The notes under the pieces: model-generated
Seen by the model: the letters and a program-made list of their open reading frames with translations, nothing else
Told to the model about the DNA's origin: nothing
Databases searched by the model: none
DNA from: Darksidea phi
Lineage: Eukaryota; Ascomycota; Dothideomycetes; Pleosporales; Lentitheciaceae
Length of the DNA stretch: 64,000 nucleotides
Assembly: GCA_030770425.1 (NCBI GenBank)
Contig: JASJFT010000006.1
Coordinates: forward strand, 310,001 to 374,000
Reading direction: 5' to 3'
Program-made: the position numbers and the translations under genes
In this document: one piece after another, positions 1 to 11,872 of the stretch
How the letters are laid out: each line of letters starts with the position of its first letter
Numbering within the stretch: position 1 is the stretch's first letter

Positions 1-1295
1 CCTCCAGACGCCAACCCCAGGTCTGGCTCACGGCCAAAGCATCTCCGCTCGCTGCCGCCTGGAGCTCCCCCTCCGGCCGCGCCTTCAGCCAGTTCAGTTC
101 GCATGGCGCCGTCTCGTCACAGAACACGCCCAACATCTTCTCCTCGATCGGCCAGCTGGGCTCCTCGTCTGGTCCGCCCACATACTTCCAGTCCTCCAAG
201 CGCACCCCGACCAATACCATCGTCCGCTTCGTGCCGCAGCAAACAGCATGGATTGTGGAACGCATGGGCAAGTTCCACCGCATCCTGGAGCCCGGTCTTG
301 CCATCCTGATGCCTGTCATCGACAGGATCGCATACGTCAGAAGCTTGAAGGAGAACGCGCTTGAGATCCCCAGCCAAAGCGCCATCACGGCCGACAACGT
401 GACGCTGGAGCTGGATGGCGTGTTGTACACACGCGTGTTTGACGCATATAAGGCGAGGTAAACGTCCGCCCGTCCAGCGTATGTGATGAATGCTCACCAG
501 CACAGCTATGGCGTGGAAGACGCCGAGTACGCCATCTCGCAGCTCGCGCAAACCACGATGCGATCCGAAATCGGCCAACTCTCACTCGACCACGTCCTCA
601 AAGAGCGCGCCAATCTCAACGCGAACATCACCGCCGCCATCAATGAGGCAGCCCAGGACTGGGGCGTCACCTGTCTGCGCTACGAGATCCGCGACATCCA
701 CGCCCCTGAGCCCGTCGTCGAAGCCATGCACCGCCAGGTCACGGCTGAGCGCTCGAAGCGCGCTGAGATTTTAGAGTCGGAGGGTCAGCGACAGTCGGCA
801 ATCAACATCGCCGAGGGGAAAAAGCAGTCGGTCATTCTAGCCTCCGAGGCGTTGAGGGCCGAACAGATCAACCTGGCGAGCGGAGAGGCTGAGGCCATCA
901 TCCTCAAGGCACAAGCTACAGCGAACGGCATCGACGCTGTTGCACGCTCCATCGCCCAAGGCAAGGACGCAGCGCAGGGTGCCGTCTCGCTCTCTGTGGC
1001 TGAGAAGTACGTTGATGCGTTTGCGAACCTGGCAAAGGAAGGCACAAGCGTCATCGTACCTGGCAATGTCGGCGACATCGGCGGCATGATCGCCAGCGCA
1101 ATGGCTGTCTATGGCAAAGTGAACAGTGCACAGGCAAAGGGTGCTGCGGCGACCATGGAACAACGCGGCCAAGACACGCCTGCAGGCAAGAAAATTGAAG
1201 AGCTTGAGGCCGAGTTGGCGGCAGTTGAGAACGAGGCGGGCGGTGTGCAGAATGCGATCAACAAGGCGATGGACCAGAGGCTAAACAAGAAGTAG
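1..1295 (+). CDS. Stomatin-like protein 2 (mitochondrial SPFH/band-7 protein), 5' partial
   Basis: SPFH-family scaffold protein of the mitochondrial inner membrane; family members cluster with prohibitins and cardiolipin and tune respiratory-chain and protease complexes. The frame is open from the first bases of the window, so the true start, or an upstream exon, lies outside. The N-terminal stretch is rich in R, S and A with few acids, as expected for a mitochondrial presequence. The band-7 domain starts near VPQQTAWIVERMGKFHRIL (about base 231) and continues through LEPGLAILMPVIDRIAYVRSLKE. One intron, 458-505 (48 nt, GTAAAC...ACAG), joins YKA to SYGVEDAEYAIS, the conserved family junction. 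A charged coiled-coil follows (AERSKRAEILESEGQRQ), then the C-terminal SLP2 segment. Stop at 1293-1295. It converges on the formamidase gene. Identification is firm; only the start is missing. Confidence 0.93.
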
Positions 1296-1518
1296 CTGGC
1301 GCACCAAAAAAACGCGGAACGAAGAATAGAGCATGGCATAACTGTACATTACAGCGCTGTATGATAGCTTAGCCAGCGAGCGAGCATAGTTGCATTGGAC
1401 ATGGGATTTCTGCAAAGCAGGCATCTTTGTTACGCAGGGTCTTCTCTCCGCTGGAAGAGCACTCGACCTTTCTTATGACGATAGGCAGCATCAACACTAT
1501 GGTGACATGCGAGCCTTC

Positions 1519-2451
1519 TTACCAGTTGCGTAGAACATGCACAACTTCACTTATCAACTCAGCAACCTGCGAGCCATTTTCCCAAATCTCATCATGCGCT
1601 CCCTTCAGGTCCCTGACCGCTGCAACCCTCTTCACCTCACCTTTGCACCTCTCTGTCCAGCCCTCGTCTTTCAGTCGCTTCAACATGGCATACCTCTGCT
1701 CTGCCTCAACAAGCTCATCTTCCACACTGTGCCCCAGCACCAACAGTTTCGCGTCGGGCCAGACAGCCTCTGAGTACACACCTGAGACCGGGGACACTTC
1801 CTCGTAGGTTGATGGTTCGCCAAAAGCCCCTTGAATGAAGTCGTGGTAGATGGACGATATTTCCTCGGAATATGATGGCGGTCGGTGATTTTGCAGGAGA
1901 AGGGGGATAGAGTAGATGCCTTCTAGCACAATTAGGGCTTCTGGTCGCGTGGTAGGGGGTTGGCTCAAGCCGATGCCGGAGACGTATTGCAGGAGGAGTG
2001 TCGCTCCGCACGAATGGCCGACGCCAATCCATCTCTTGATGTTGTACTCTTTCTTCATATACTCGATCGCTCGACAGACATCTCGCACATGGTCTGGGTG
2101 CTTTGCGTTCCGTTGTAGGTCGTCTGGTCTGCTTGGGTCCGTAGGATGGCCTGGGTAAGGCGACAGGCGGTAATTGACGCTCGCGATGCCTGCTATGTGT
2201 TTCACGGTTTCCGGATGAGAGCTTTCAAGGTGTTTGATTGTGGGCTGCACCCCTTTGGAGAGTTGCAAGGGATCGCGCCATGCGCCGCCGTGAACGTATA
2301 TGAGCCATGGTGTGCTATCGTGGTCGGACTGCTGGGGAGGCCGCGGAAGCCAGATGTCGAGGGTTTGAAGGCGACCGGAGGGACAGGTGTAGGGGATGGA
2401 AGAGGTGTAGACTGGATAGCGTAGAGTCGAAGAGGCGGTTGCGGAGGCCAT
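1519..2451 (-). CDS. BNA7: Kynurenine formamidase (alpha/beta hydrolase)
   Basis: Single-exon 310-aa alpha/beta hydrolase. The family hydrolyses N-formyl-kynurenine to kynurenine in tryptophan breakdown and de novo NAD synthesis. Visible marks are the oxyanion-hole motif HGGAWRDP near residue 55, the nucleophile elbow GHSCGA, and a C-terminal GAHDEIWE that supplies the catalytic histidine. The HGGxW form plus the short lidless architecture fits Bna7 better than ordinary carboxylesterases. The frame stays open 49 codons further upstream, but I chose the ATG at 2451 (MASATASS...) because the upstream residues look unlike the family. Its 3' end faces the stomatin-like gene with about 220 bases between the stops. 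A different small esterase of the same fold cannot be excluded. Confidence 0.8.
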   Translation of the reverse strand: MASATASSTLRYPVYTSSIPYTCPSGRLQTLDIWLPRPPQQSDHDSTPWLIYVHGGAWRDPLQLSKGVQPTIKHLESSHPETVKHIAGIASVNYRLSPYPGHPTDPSRPDDLQRNAKHPDHVRDVCRAIEYMKKEYNIKRWIGVGHSCGATLLLQYVSGIGLSQPPTTRPEALIVLEGIYSIPLLLQNHRPPSYSEEISSIYHDFIQGAFGEPSTYEEVSPVSGVYSEAVWPDAKLLVLGHSVEDELVEAEQRYAMLKRLKDEGWTERCKGEVKRVAAVRDLKGAHDEIWENGSQVAELISEVVHVLRNW

Positions 2452-2905
2452 GTTTGGCTTCGTTTTCACCGTGACAGGTTGAAGCGAACGGGATCCACGC
2501 GACCGAAACGTGTCGGCTTGGGGCATGTGAAGCGTTACCCATGACACATTCCGCGACACGAAGACGGCAACCAGGGACCATCGATCGACTACATTCAAGA
2601 GAGGATGGTGCCATTGCTTTTATTCGAGACGTTGCCAGCTACAGACTACCTAGAATATCCATTGCAACTACCGCTCCACCGCAACAGAATTATGTATTAC
2701 AGGACCACGGCAGCCAAACTAATCCAAGTCCTATCCCAAGGCGATACCAGCCAAGACGCCGATGCAATTATGCAATGCAGACCCAGAGGTATCTCAATGA
2801 CCGAACGGGGCAGTCAACCAACTGCCAACTCGAAATTTTTGGAATGTTGCGACGCGAAACGAAAAAGCGCACCCCGCTTGAAGACACAGGGTAATGAGTT
2901 CAAGT
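2452..2905. other. Intergenic, upstream of formamidase
   Basis: Between the start of the formamidase and the 3' end of the GPI-protein gene, both on the minus strand. It must hold the formamidase promoter and the 3' UTR of the neighbour. No supported gene, repeat or clear TATA element. Confidence 0.5.
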
Positions 2906-3475
2906 TTACAAGAAGGCTGCAACAAAAGCACCTGCGCCAACCAGGCCACCGGCGACAGCGCGCATGGTGGCAGCAGCACCAGTGGACGCAGGAGAGCCGG
3001 AGCCGGAGGTGGGCGAGCCGTTGGCACCAGTACCGCTCGGGCTATCAGAGCCAGAGCCAGAGCCGGTTGGGCTTGCACCACGGGATGGAGTCGGGGTGCC
3101 CATGACGACGGTGGTGCTGTTGTTGGCAGACACGGTGAGGACGGAAGTGGTGTTGTCAGGGTGGCCGATGGTGACGGTGTTGATGCCAGTGCCCACAGCG
3201 GGGATGGTGGCAGGCTCGCCGATGGACGTCTCGAGCCCGGGCTGGGTAGTCACCTGGGTGGCCTGGCCAGGGATGGTCGGCTGGCCGGTGACGACACCCA
3301 GGGAGTTGGTCTGGGTGGTGAAGGTGGTCTGCGGGGCCGGGTCGGTGGATGAGGACTGCGGTGGTTTGTCAGATGGCCTTCATTCGATGCGAGGTGGGAC
3401 GAAAGGACTACTTACGTCCGACTGGGCAAGGACAACAGCCGTGAAGGCAGAGGCGATGAAGATGGAGGCACGCAT
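2906..3475 (-). CDS. GPI-anchored serine/threonine-rich cell-wall protein
   Basis: Predicted 169-aa secreted protein in two exons, 3416-3475 and 2906-3355, with a 60-nt intron (3356-3415; GTAAGT donor). Exon 1 encodes a signal peptide (MRASIFIASAFTAVVLAQSD). The middle is dominated by S, T, P and G with several N-x-S/T sites, followed by a low-complexity tract (repeated GAGCCGGAGCC-like units in the DNA at about 2997-3070). The C-terminus ends in a hydrophobic helix (RAVAGGLVGAGAFVAAFL) after small residues, the layout of a GPI-attachment signal. The expected location is plasma membrane or wall, heavily O-mannosylated. Such proteins are common in fungi and mostly of unknown specific role. No catalytic domain is visible. 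Confidence 0.8.
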
Positions 3476-5251
3476 GTTGAAGGTATTAACGATTAGGTTG
3501 CAAAAGCGAAGGTATATCGATTGGTCGATGGACGCGTATATGGTCTGAACGACTGTGGGATGGATTGCGACGATGAGCGAACGATGGAGAGGTGCAGAGC
3601 TCAGGAGAGACGCGTCGCCTTTTATTTGCGGCCCCCCCTGGCCAGCCGCCGATCAAGCTTCAATGCTCGGAGCTGCCCCTGTCTCTCTGCCCACTCCTGC
3701 GCCACCCTGACCCGGCAACCGTTCCCTCAGCCAATGGCCGTCGGGCGTCTCGAGTATTGGTGGCAGCGTTAATTTAGTGGGCTGGTCACTGCTGTAGCCC
3801 GAGGACGGCATGGGAAAGGGTTTTCCTGCTGGGCTGGCGGTGCGTAGAAAGGGGTGGTGTCTGGTGTGCTTGCGATTAGATGCTCCATGTACTGTGGGAA
3901 ATGCTCAATGTTGCGACGACGCGGCTGCCAACCTCTTCGCGCCCGCCACTCGTTTCAAGGCCCACTCCGATTGTCTGTTTCCGAGGAAACATCTGCACGC
4001 CATCAGCGCGTCTTGAGCCATCACCCACGGCCCGCACCAGTTTGACCCCGCTTTGCGGCACGCTTTGCAACCCCTTTGCAGCACCCCTCCGCACCCGTTC
4101 ACCGAACATATCAACGTCTTCTGCCCTGTTGCCACTCATTCGGACAGAGTTTCACCCGTGTGGCCTCGCTTGCAATTTCCTAAAATTAGCACGCCGGTGG
4201 AGATTTCTGCGGAGGCTAGCGTGCTTTGGGTGCGGCAATGACATGGCGATCGCGATTGATCACGACAGCCCACACCAACCGAGAAATTGCCCCCGTTTCA
4301 ATACTTCATGCTTCGGGTGGACTGCTCCACTGCATAACGAGAGCAATGATTCGTGGTCACAAGTCCGAAGGATCGAGGATCGGGCAAAGCCTCTGCGCTA
4401 TTCAGCCCCACGCGTGGCGTGTTGTCTCAGGCGTCTTACTTTGGCATGCGACGTTTTCGGACTTTGACCAGCCAGGGGATAATATCCTCCATTGAGAACG
4501 TGTTGGTAAGGCATGCGAATTTTTTGCATAGCTGGACGACTCCATTGACGGCATGTGTATTTAAAGTAATTAAGAATTGCCTACGACTTGTGCCAGCTGC
4601 ACACATCGACCTACTCCAACTCTGAATCATTGTCAGCTGACAAAACCAATACGTTGGCCTTAGGAGTCCCAACACCTCACTTCCCCAACTCCCTCCAAGT
4701 TTGGGCCTCCCAATTTTTTTTCTGGCTGGTTTTGGAGCCTGCCGACATTTGTCTTTTGGATTCTCTAATGTCTTTGTCTGCGGAGCCCACTAGTCCCGTG
4801 TTCGTCAAAGCTTCGCATCCCTAAGCGCTAGGGTCTCCGAGTGGACAATCTTGAGTCGCAGCTAAGAGTGGCACAGACTCGGATTTTGAGAATCTAGACA
4901 GCGATTCAACCCAGAGCGAGAAGTACAATAAAGACTGCGATCTGCCATACAAATCATACCACCTCAAACCTGCCCTCGCATTTTGACCACGCTCCACTAA
5001 CCTAAAAGCGCAAATTTGATTCAGAACAACTACATCTTCACTGTTGAAGACGACGACTACCGCCCCACCACTACATGCTTCCGAAGATGGACAGGTTGGG
5101 CGCCTCCAAAGTCCAGCTCTATCGACAGAGACCGGGGCTACTGTAACAAGGACTTGCTGGGACTGTTGAGGGTGCGCCGGCGGACTCGGGCTGTCGTACT
5201 CGAGCCGCCCGACATCAGTGCTCAGCTGTCAACATACCGAGTTTAATCCGC
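3476..5251. other. Intergenic, 1.8 kb without supported gene
   Basis: Upstream of the GPI-protein gene. Several short open frames on both strands overlap each other and show no family motif or plausible splice extension. The first 150 bases presumably carry the GPI gene promoter. Nothing else recognised. Confidence 0.45.
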
Positions 5252-6241
5252 ATGTGCTTACACTACCCGGATATCGCTCTAAAGATGACTACGTTGGAAA
5301 TCAAGCAGAGCCGGGTAACTTCGAAGAATTTGTCATTGGGTAAATGTACGCTGACGCCGTGCAGTCCTCTCGACAAAGCGTCCATAGAAGCGTACAAGAA
5401 CGTGGCCTGGTACGATCCGACGATGGATTTGCTAGACAAGGATACATGGATGTACGAGCTCGAGGTCGGAAATATGAACGCCCTACGCCATTCTCTTCTG
5501 CGTGTTGCCCAATTCCGAAGATTTGCATCTGCAGAGGATCCGACAGCACAACTTAGCCTTCTTCAACAGCATTTTGAGCCCGCATGCGCACGTGAATGGT
5601 CCTAGCCATCGCACTGGCGTTGTGAGTATCCCAAGAAGGTCTTCGCGCCGCATCTTGCAAGGCTCCGAGTACTAGAGCTGCCGAGAAAGTGGGAGGCAGG
5701 TTCGTATGAGAGAGGATTCTATAAGCTATATCTATCGGTTCAGATACCCGCACGCTCGCTTCTCTCTTTTCCATCTCTACGCCGATTGCTCATGCCAGAG
5801 GCAGAGCCTTTCGACACTTTTCAAGCAATTGAAGCTAACCAGGGACTTGCGACTCCGCGCCACCCATGCGTCATCCTCCCGCAAAACCTCAAATCCTTGA
5901 CTATCTTCAACATCGATTTTCGTACCGCCTTTAGAAATCAAAAGCACCGCGTACTAGAACTCGTAGCCATTCTCTTCTTTGAGATGTGGGAAAGCTGGGA
6001 GAAGCGAATGTCCGCTCAAAATCGTCAAGATTTACGGCTACGTCCCCGATTGTTACCAGTATTGCGCTACGTCTACATTGAATATCAAGCGACAGGCGCC
6101 TTTTCCGATCACTCGCGAACCCTATACGAATGGGCGGACGTTGAATTAATGCATCAGAATCTACAACTAGTGGGTGAGAATCTAGGAGTAAAGGTGAAAT
6201 TCAGCTTCTCATGGGTAGGAGATCCGTTCTTGCCATACTAG
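5252..6241 (+). CDS. Uncharacterised protein interrupted by one in-frame TAG (or an intron)
   Basis: One reading frame runs from ATG 5252 to the stop at 6239-6241 and is broken only by TAG at 5603-5605. Both halves read like one protein. Around and after the stop there is a leucine-patterned stretch (FAPHLARLRVLELPRKW, then LLSFPSLRRLLMPEAE and LPQNLKSLTIFNIDF) that resembles the C-terminal leucine-rich halves of fungal F-box proteins. No F-box is visible at the N-terminus. An in-frame 84-nt intron (5592-5675, GTGAAT donor, ACTAG acceptor) would remove the stop, but the donor is weak. It is either a spliced gene or a young pseudogene. Function unknown. Confidence 0.4.
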
Positions 6242-9169
6242 AGGTAAGTCCATTACATGAAAGCACTGGATGAACTGCGACTTGGGAGACGATGATGGGT
6301 CAGGTGGTTATATCTTCAACTTTACAACACAGTCAAGTGGCACTATCCCAATAGTGGATTGCTGACTTGGGTTGTGTCTTTTGGGAGGGCTGTTTGGCCT
6401 GGTGGAGAAACCAAGACGTTTTTCTGGAGGAGCACAACGCTGTGGGGGCGGGAAAGAAATATCTAGATAAGAATTTACTTTATCTCACGCAGCAGGGAGG
6501 GCATGAAGGTTGCACCGATAGAGTTGGTGACAGAAAAATATATGTCGACGAAGCAGATGGCACTGCAGCAAAATCGTCGGCAAAATTCGAAATCGATCCA
6601 GATAAAGAATCAAGCGAGCAGGAATGAAGCCCCGCTTTATATATGTCAATTTCACATCATCAAATGCATACCATTCTTATTACCACACCCGTTGATACCA
6701 TCCTAGTTACGGTGCCACGCGAAATAGTTAAAGAAAGCCTGCAATTCTGTTTCTGTTGAACGCTCTGGTTGCTTTGTGAGTAATTCTGTACAGAATGCTA
6801 CTTCCCTAGCAACCACAATATGGCTCATCAGTTCTAGGGGGGCAGGATTAGATCAGTAATTAGAATATGCAGGACTGTAAGGACAGTTTCAACAAGGAGA
6901 TCGCTGGTGAGAATTGTCAACCGAGACAGCCACAGCCACGGCCACCAGCACGTTCAGAGTTATCATGCAACGGCTAGCGGCTTTCCTCGAAGACTGTGGC
7001 GTGGGACGTGGCAATGAGCCTAAGACCGTCTATGACACCAGAAGAAGCTCAGAGAATATAACAGACCAATTGCAGGTACTACAACTGCTAGTATCTACAA
7101 GTGACAACAGAACGAGAGGCGACTCTGTAAACAGCAATGCTACATCCAACGAAAGCACTACTTCCCAAGTTGCGTCCCTTGCAACAGAAATTCATCTCTG
7201 AATCCACTCCTCGCGCTTGTGAAACTTTTCTCATCCGCTGCACTCCCCTGTTTGCCTTCTTTATTCTTTCCCAATGACCCGCTTCCATTGTTACGCTCAA
7301 CGTACATGGCAACATCTGCCTTGCACACAATTCTTCCTATTCGCCCTCTCTTTCCCCCCCTTACAACCAGCCTCTGAGCTCCGTAAAGTAGATTCTATTT
7401 GTTTTGGATTTGCATAGTGAGAGTCTGTTTGTAAGGTCCGCGCGAAACACAGTAGGAGTTTGTACACGGTAGAGGTGCTACACCACACCTTATACACGAT
7501 AAAAAGTAGATTCTATATAGCCAATACACAATCTACCTTCAGTGCTAAGATCCACCCCCTTTCGCCTAAACCCTACATCTCAACATCCCTATTTAGAATC
7601 TTCGAGTCGAGCCCACTAACGGCTTGCTATTGAGCTTGGAGCGCACACGGCGGCTGAAGCCAGTGTCACCATACGTAGCGTACCCCGAAGAAGTAGATAA
7701 ACTAGCGACATGTGTAATGCGCCGAATTAGGTAGCGTAGGGTCGGCATGATGGTGCAAGTGAGGTATGCACAGGGCTCTACAACACTGCAGATGGAGGAC
7801 TCGATAAGCTACCAGGTCGGATTGGCAAAGATGGGGACGGTGTGGAAGCTGACCATGCGGAGAATGCTCTAACAATGCGCATGTTCATATCAACTAGTTT
7901 TTTTGTACGGCTTATATGAGCTCTCGTGTGTATCCATGGGAGGTCTGCTAGCAAAGAAGTGTTATGCCTACAAAGAGCCCGTGAAGAATGTAAGGATCAA
8001 CTTAACTTTAGTCGCCACGTTGACCTGCAACTCCCCCAACACCGGAATGGCATCCTTAGCGTGACGAAACCCGTTATCAAGTCAGGATAGCCAAGCCATC
8101 GATAGGTCTCCATTAAGTTACCACATTTCCCATCGCCCGTCTAATACACGGAAAAGGGTTGGCAGATGAAGGTCGCCTGCAGCAGGCCCGCAACACGGGG
8201 GGTGACAAGGAGGCTCGCATTGGCGGATATCATGGGGCGGTGGGATTTTCCGGGAAAGACTTGGTGGAAAAGGGACAGCATGGCGAGATTTGGGGGGATG
8301 GTAGAGGGGACATAGAGGTAGCCAACGGCTTTTCCGATCTTCCCACATGCGATGTTGGTGTCATGATCGAGCTGGGGACGTGTTTCCCGGCGTCGCCTAG
8401 GATAGCGCTTACTGTTGTGTGTTAGCCTATCCATCGTGTTCACCAACTGTATCTGTTAACGTACATGCATTCTCGATCGCATACCTGCGTTGATGATGTG
8501 GGCGACGGTAATAGGCCAGAACATCAACCGTGAAACTGAAGCTTCTTTGTAACAACGAGAAAACAGAAGTAGGACAAGCAAGCAGAGCAAACTATACTCC
8601 AGTCAGAGAGGCGCTTCCATTGTCCGCGTTGCAGTACTCCTCTGTCATCATCGGGTTGGGCATCGCATCCGCTGAAGCTGCTAAAACCTATAACCGAGTA
8701 CCCACGGCCATGACCACGGCCTTGAGCAGACTTCATATACGAAAGCAACCCTGAAACTTACCCTGCACTATAGCTCTTATCATGGGCCGTGGAGTGCAAC
8801 ATGCAAACAATTGGAATCCTTCCCACCCTTACTTCGCGTCTTGTTGTACCGCCTAGATATTGCTAGCACATTACTTTTCAGTGATAAAACCATGTCTGCA
8901 GCACTCGAAGATGCTCAGTGGCATGCATCACTCGATGTGATTAGCATTAGTTTGACGAAATGTAGGATGCAGCACGTACCAATGATGTCGGGGAAGATCC
9001 ATCTCATCACGGGTGATCATACAAGACATCATGTGATAACAAAGTAAGTGTGGACCGCGCCACAGTGGCTGCTCTAGCGCGCACTGCCATTGCCCCTCGT
9101 CGGTCGATCGCGGGGTACTTTTCAACACAGCCCAAACACGCCCATCCCAATCCTCACTCATTCTGAAAA
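6242..9169. other. Intergenic, 2.9 kb without supported gene
   Basis: Only short overlapping frames, none with a recognisable domain, signal peptide or conserved splice structure. The last 150 bases should include the Tma20 promoter. I see no tandem repeat or strongly AT-rich block here. An unrecognised short multi-exon gene could be hidden, for example around 8.1-8.5 kb. Confidence 0.4.
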
Positions 9170-9849
9170 ATGTTCAAGAAAGAGTACGACACCGGTCCTG
9201 ATGCTACTGGTCGTCTGCTGATCAAATGTATAGCATAACCCCTGGTGCGAAATCCAAAGTCAAGTCGTCGGTGCAGAGAACGATCCGATCAAAGGTGCTG
9301 GAGCAATACCCACTGCTGGAGCCCTACATCGAAGACATCCTGCCAAAGAAGGAGCAGCTTGATCTTGTGAAATTGTATGTTCCTCCAATGCGAGCAACGC
9401 GTTCCGCAAGACGCTAACAGAACGGTTGCAGACCCGATCGGATAGCTTTGTACGCGTTAGGCACCACTCCGCTCTTTTTCCAACACATGGACGACCCCCT
9501 CCTTCCCCACCTGACCCTCATTCATCGTTATCCCCGCTGCTTCTCAACCTTGCGCATCGACCGCGGCGCAATCCGGTTCGTCCTTTCAGGTGCGACCCTC
9601 ATGACCCCCGGCCTTACCTCTCCTGGCGGCCGTCTCCCCAACGACCCGAACGACCCAGAAGGAAAGTATGGGAAGAAGGAGCTTGAGGCGGGGGAGGTTG
9701 TGGTCATAGAGGCAGAGGGGAAGGAGCATGCATGTATGGTAGGGGTGCTCAAGGTGGGGACTGGGGAGATGAAGAAGGTCAAGAAGGGGCAGGCTTGTGA
9801 GGCAGGGCATTACTTGGGAGATGGGCTTTGGGGGTTGTCCTTGGGATGA
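9170..9849 (+). CDS. TMA20: Translation machinery-associated protein 20 (MCT-1 homologue, PUA domain)
   Basis: 190-aa protein of the MCT-1/Tma20 family. With Tma22/DENR it acts at the 40S subunit, recycling post-termination complexes and supporting re-initiation. Three exons: 9170-9183, 9234-9374 and 9432-9849. The 14-nt first exon encodes MFKK plus two bases of Asp, and splicing gives MFKKDITPGAKSKVKSS. Introns are 50 nt and 57 nt (the second with GTATGT and CTAAC). The N-terminal domain contains LEQYPLLEPYIEDILPKKEQ. The C-terminal PUA domain shows RGAIRFVLSGATLMTPGLTS, the diagnostic segment of the family, and ends in HYLGDGLWGLSLG. Length matches the family (about 180 aa). The first exon is short but the result is convincing. 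Confidence 0.92.
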
Positions 9850-10174
9850 GGAATTGCCGACTGATGTTGAGCGAGGGCTGGTTGAGATGGCCATTGATTG
9901 AACAGCGGGCTGCTTGTATGCCAATGCTAGCAAGCCTAGATCTTGTATAGCACGGAGACGGGTCGCACAGTTTCATCGTAAGAGAGGGGAAGCATCAAAT
10001 AGGCGTTCGAGAAGCGCTGTGCCACTTCGGCGAAGGGTTCGCACAGTAGCAGGTCGGGGTAGAAAATGCAGCACCGCACAGCCATTGAATCCCCGCGACC
10101 AACGTGAAGAATGGTATATTGCAACCGTTTACTTACGGCCCGTCAATACATATACTATGATTACCTTTGCACAA
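9850..10174. other. Convergent 3' region between TMA20 and SGT2
   Basis: About 325 bases between two facing stop codons. Expected to hold both 3' UTRs and polyadenylation signals. No gene or repeat recognised. Confidence 0.45.
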
Positions 10175-11369
10175 TTATGACGATCCGCCCCGACCAGCGC
10201 CAGCAGCTCCACCACCGCCCATGAAGTTCCGGGCCCTGTATATCATTAGCGCTTGCTTATTCCAAAGATGGGGTGTGAATTACATCTCCGCAATATTAGG
10301 ATCATTCATCATTGACGCCAGATCCGGCAACCCACCACCTCCACCACCCCTACCTCCGCCTGCCCCTCCACCTCCTCCGCCAAAGCTCTCCATCATCTGC
10401 GCAACCTGCGGGTTGCTCATCATGTTCCTCAGCATATCCGGGTTCTGCATAACATTCTGCGCCATCTGCCGAATCATAGGGTTCTGCATCATGGCGCTGA
10501 TGTCCGGCATACCGCCGCCGCCGCCGCCTCCTCCGCCCCCACCACCTAGCATAGACGCCAGACCCGAGAGATCAGGCATACTACCGGCGGCCGCATCACG
10601 CGAGGCATCGGGAGCTCCAACATCGCCGCCTTCCTCTTCATACTTCCTCTTCGCTGTCTCGTAGCCTTTGCGCATGACCTCCGAGCCGCCGCCTTCAGCG
10701 TCCATGCCTGCCTTGTATGCATCCATCGCGCCCTTTGCGTCGCCAAGGACAAATTTGGCGAGACCGAGTCGTGACCATGCCTTTGAGTATTTGGGGTCCG
10801 CAGCCACTGCCATCTCAGCGTCTTCTTTTGCCTCCTGGTGCTTGCCCTGGCCCGAGTACGCGGCGGCGCGGTTGGAAAGGTAGATAGGATTCAGTGGGAT
10901 GACGTCGAGCGCGGCTGTATAGTGCTTGATGGCCGATGTGTAATCCTTCTTCTTCATTGCCTCATTGCCCAACCCTTTTAGCCTCTCAGCTTCGTCCTTA
11001 TTCGGGCCTGATGCTTCCTTCGACGGTGTCTGCGGGGTTGCAGGCCTGGCCTCCGACGCCGACGATGACCCTTCCGTCGAGGCGGTAGTCTTGCCTTTGA
11101 GCTTCTCGTAGACGTTGTATATAGAGAGTAGGCTCTGGCCACCTAACGCATCTTTCTTTGCGGCTTCGTCTGTGATGTCGACTTTGAAGGCTTCGGCAAT
11201 GCAGTTCGCGGCCACTTCGAGCTGCTCCGCATCTTCGGCCTCTACAGAGCCGTCCGTCTGCGAAGTTTGGAGGAAGTCAAGGATTGCGAGCGCGAGGCGC
11301 TTCTTGGATTGGGGAGATGCCTGGAGCTGTTAGTAGTGAGGTGGGTATGGTGGGATTGAAGCTCACCAT
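10175..11369 (-). CDS. SGT2: Small glutamine-rich TPR co-chaperone Sgt2 (SGTA homologue)
   Basis: 366-aa cytosolic co-chaperone that hands tail-anchored membrane proteins to the GET pathway and binds Hsp70/Hsp90. Exons 11367-11369 (only the ATG), 10284-11320 and 10175-10235. The first intron follows the start codon directly; the last (48 nt, 10236-10283) splits a Met codon. Domains: N-terminal dimerisation domain at about residues 1-70 (KKRLALAILDFLQTSQ), three TPRs at about 110-215 (AERLKGLGNEAMKKKDYTSA, then NPIYLSNRAAAYSGQGKH, then YSKAWSRLGLAKFVLGD), and a Met/Gln/Asn-rich client-binding region broken by long poly-Gly runs. The C-terminus is ARNFMGGGG..., reached only through the last exon. 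Length and order match the family. The expanded poly-Gly tract (about 12 in a row) is slippage-prone DNA. Confidence 0.94.
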
Positions 11370-11872
11370 GACGGCAATGGGGTTGTGCGGTGTGGGTCTG
11401 TCCGTAGAGGGGAGTGCAATTGATAGTTTTAAGAAGACAGCTGTTCCTTTATACAGAAGGGTGAGACCCAACGGCTAGTAAAGGTGATAAGCAGCGCCGT
11501 GGGAGTAGCTCTAAGCCTCCACAGCGGGGGAACTTTGAAGCGCCAAGCTGTAGCACGTGACGGCCGTCATATCCGTACTCCAAGGTGCCTGTCATTACAT
11601 TCATAGACGATGCGCACACTTTGTTTCCTGAGAAAAAAATAGATTGCGCAATTATACTGTCGTATATTATTGTAGGGCTTGGTATTCTAATGATAATCCG
11701 CAAATATCTGAAACCAGCACTGTAATAGTATCTGTACATGACACTTGCTTCATCCGACACGACGCAGAGTTACAGTAATGATACACTATACTACATGGTA
11801 CTTTTATAGTGGCATCTACATAATACAATATCGAAGCCGAGATGCTGGTATGTATACAACTCAACCACTGCA
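11370..11872. other. Intergenic between SGT2 and TIM54
   Basis: Upstream of SGT2 and downstream of TIM54, which share the minus strand. Moderately AT-rich toward 11.6-11.85 kb. No supported gene. Confidence 0.45.

Noticed and set aside
10167..10664. Proline-rich frame opposite SGT2
   Set aside because: Complement of the poly-Gly tract of Sgt2.
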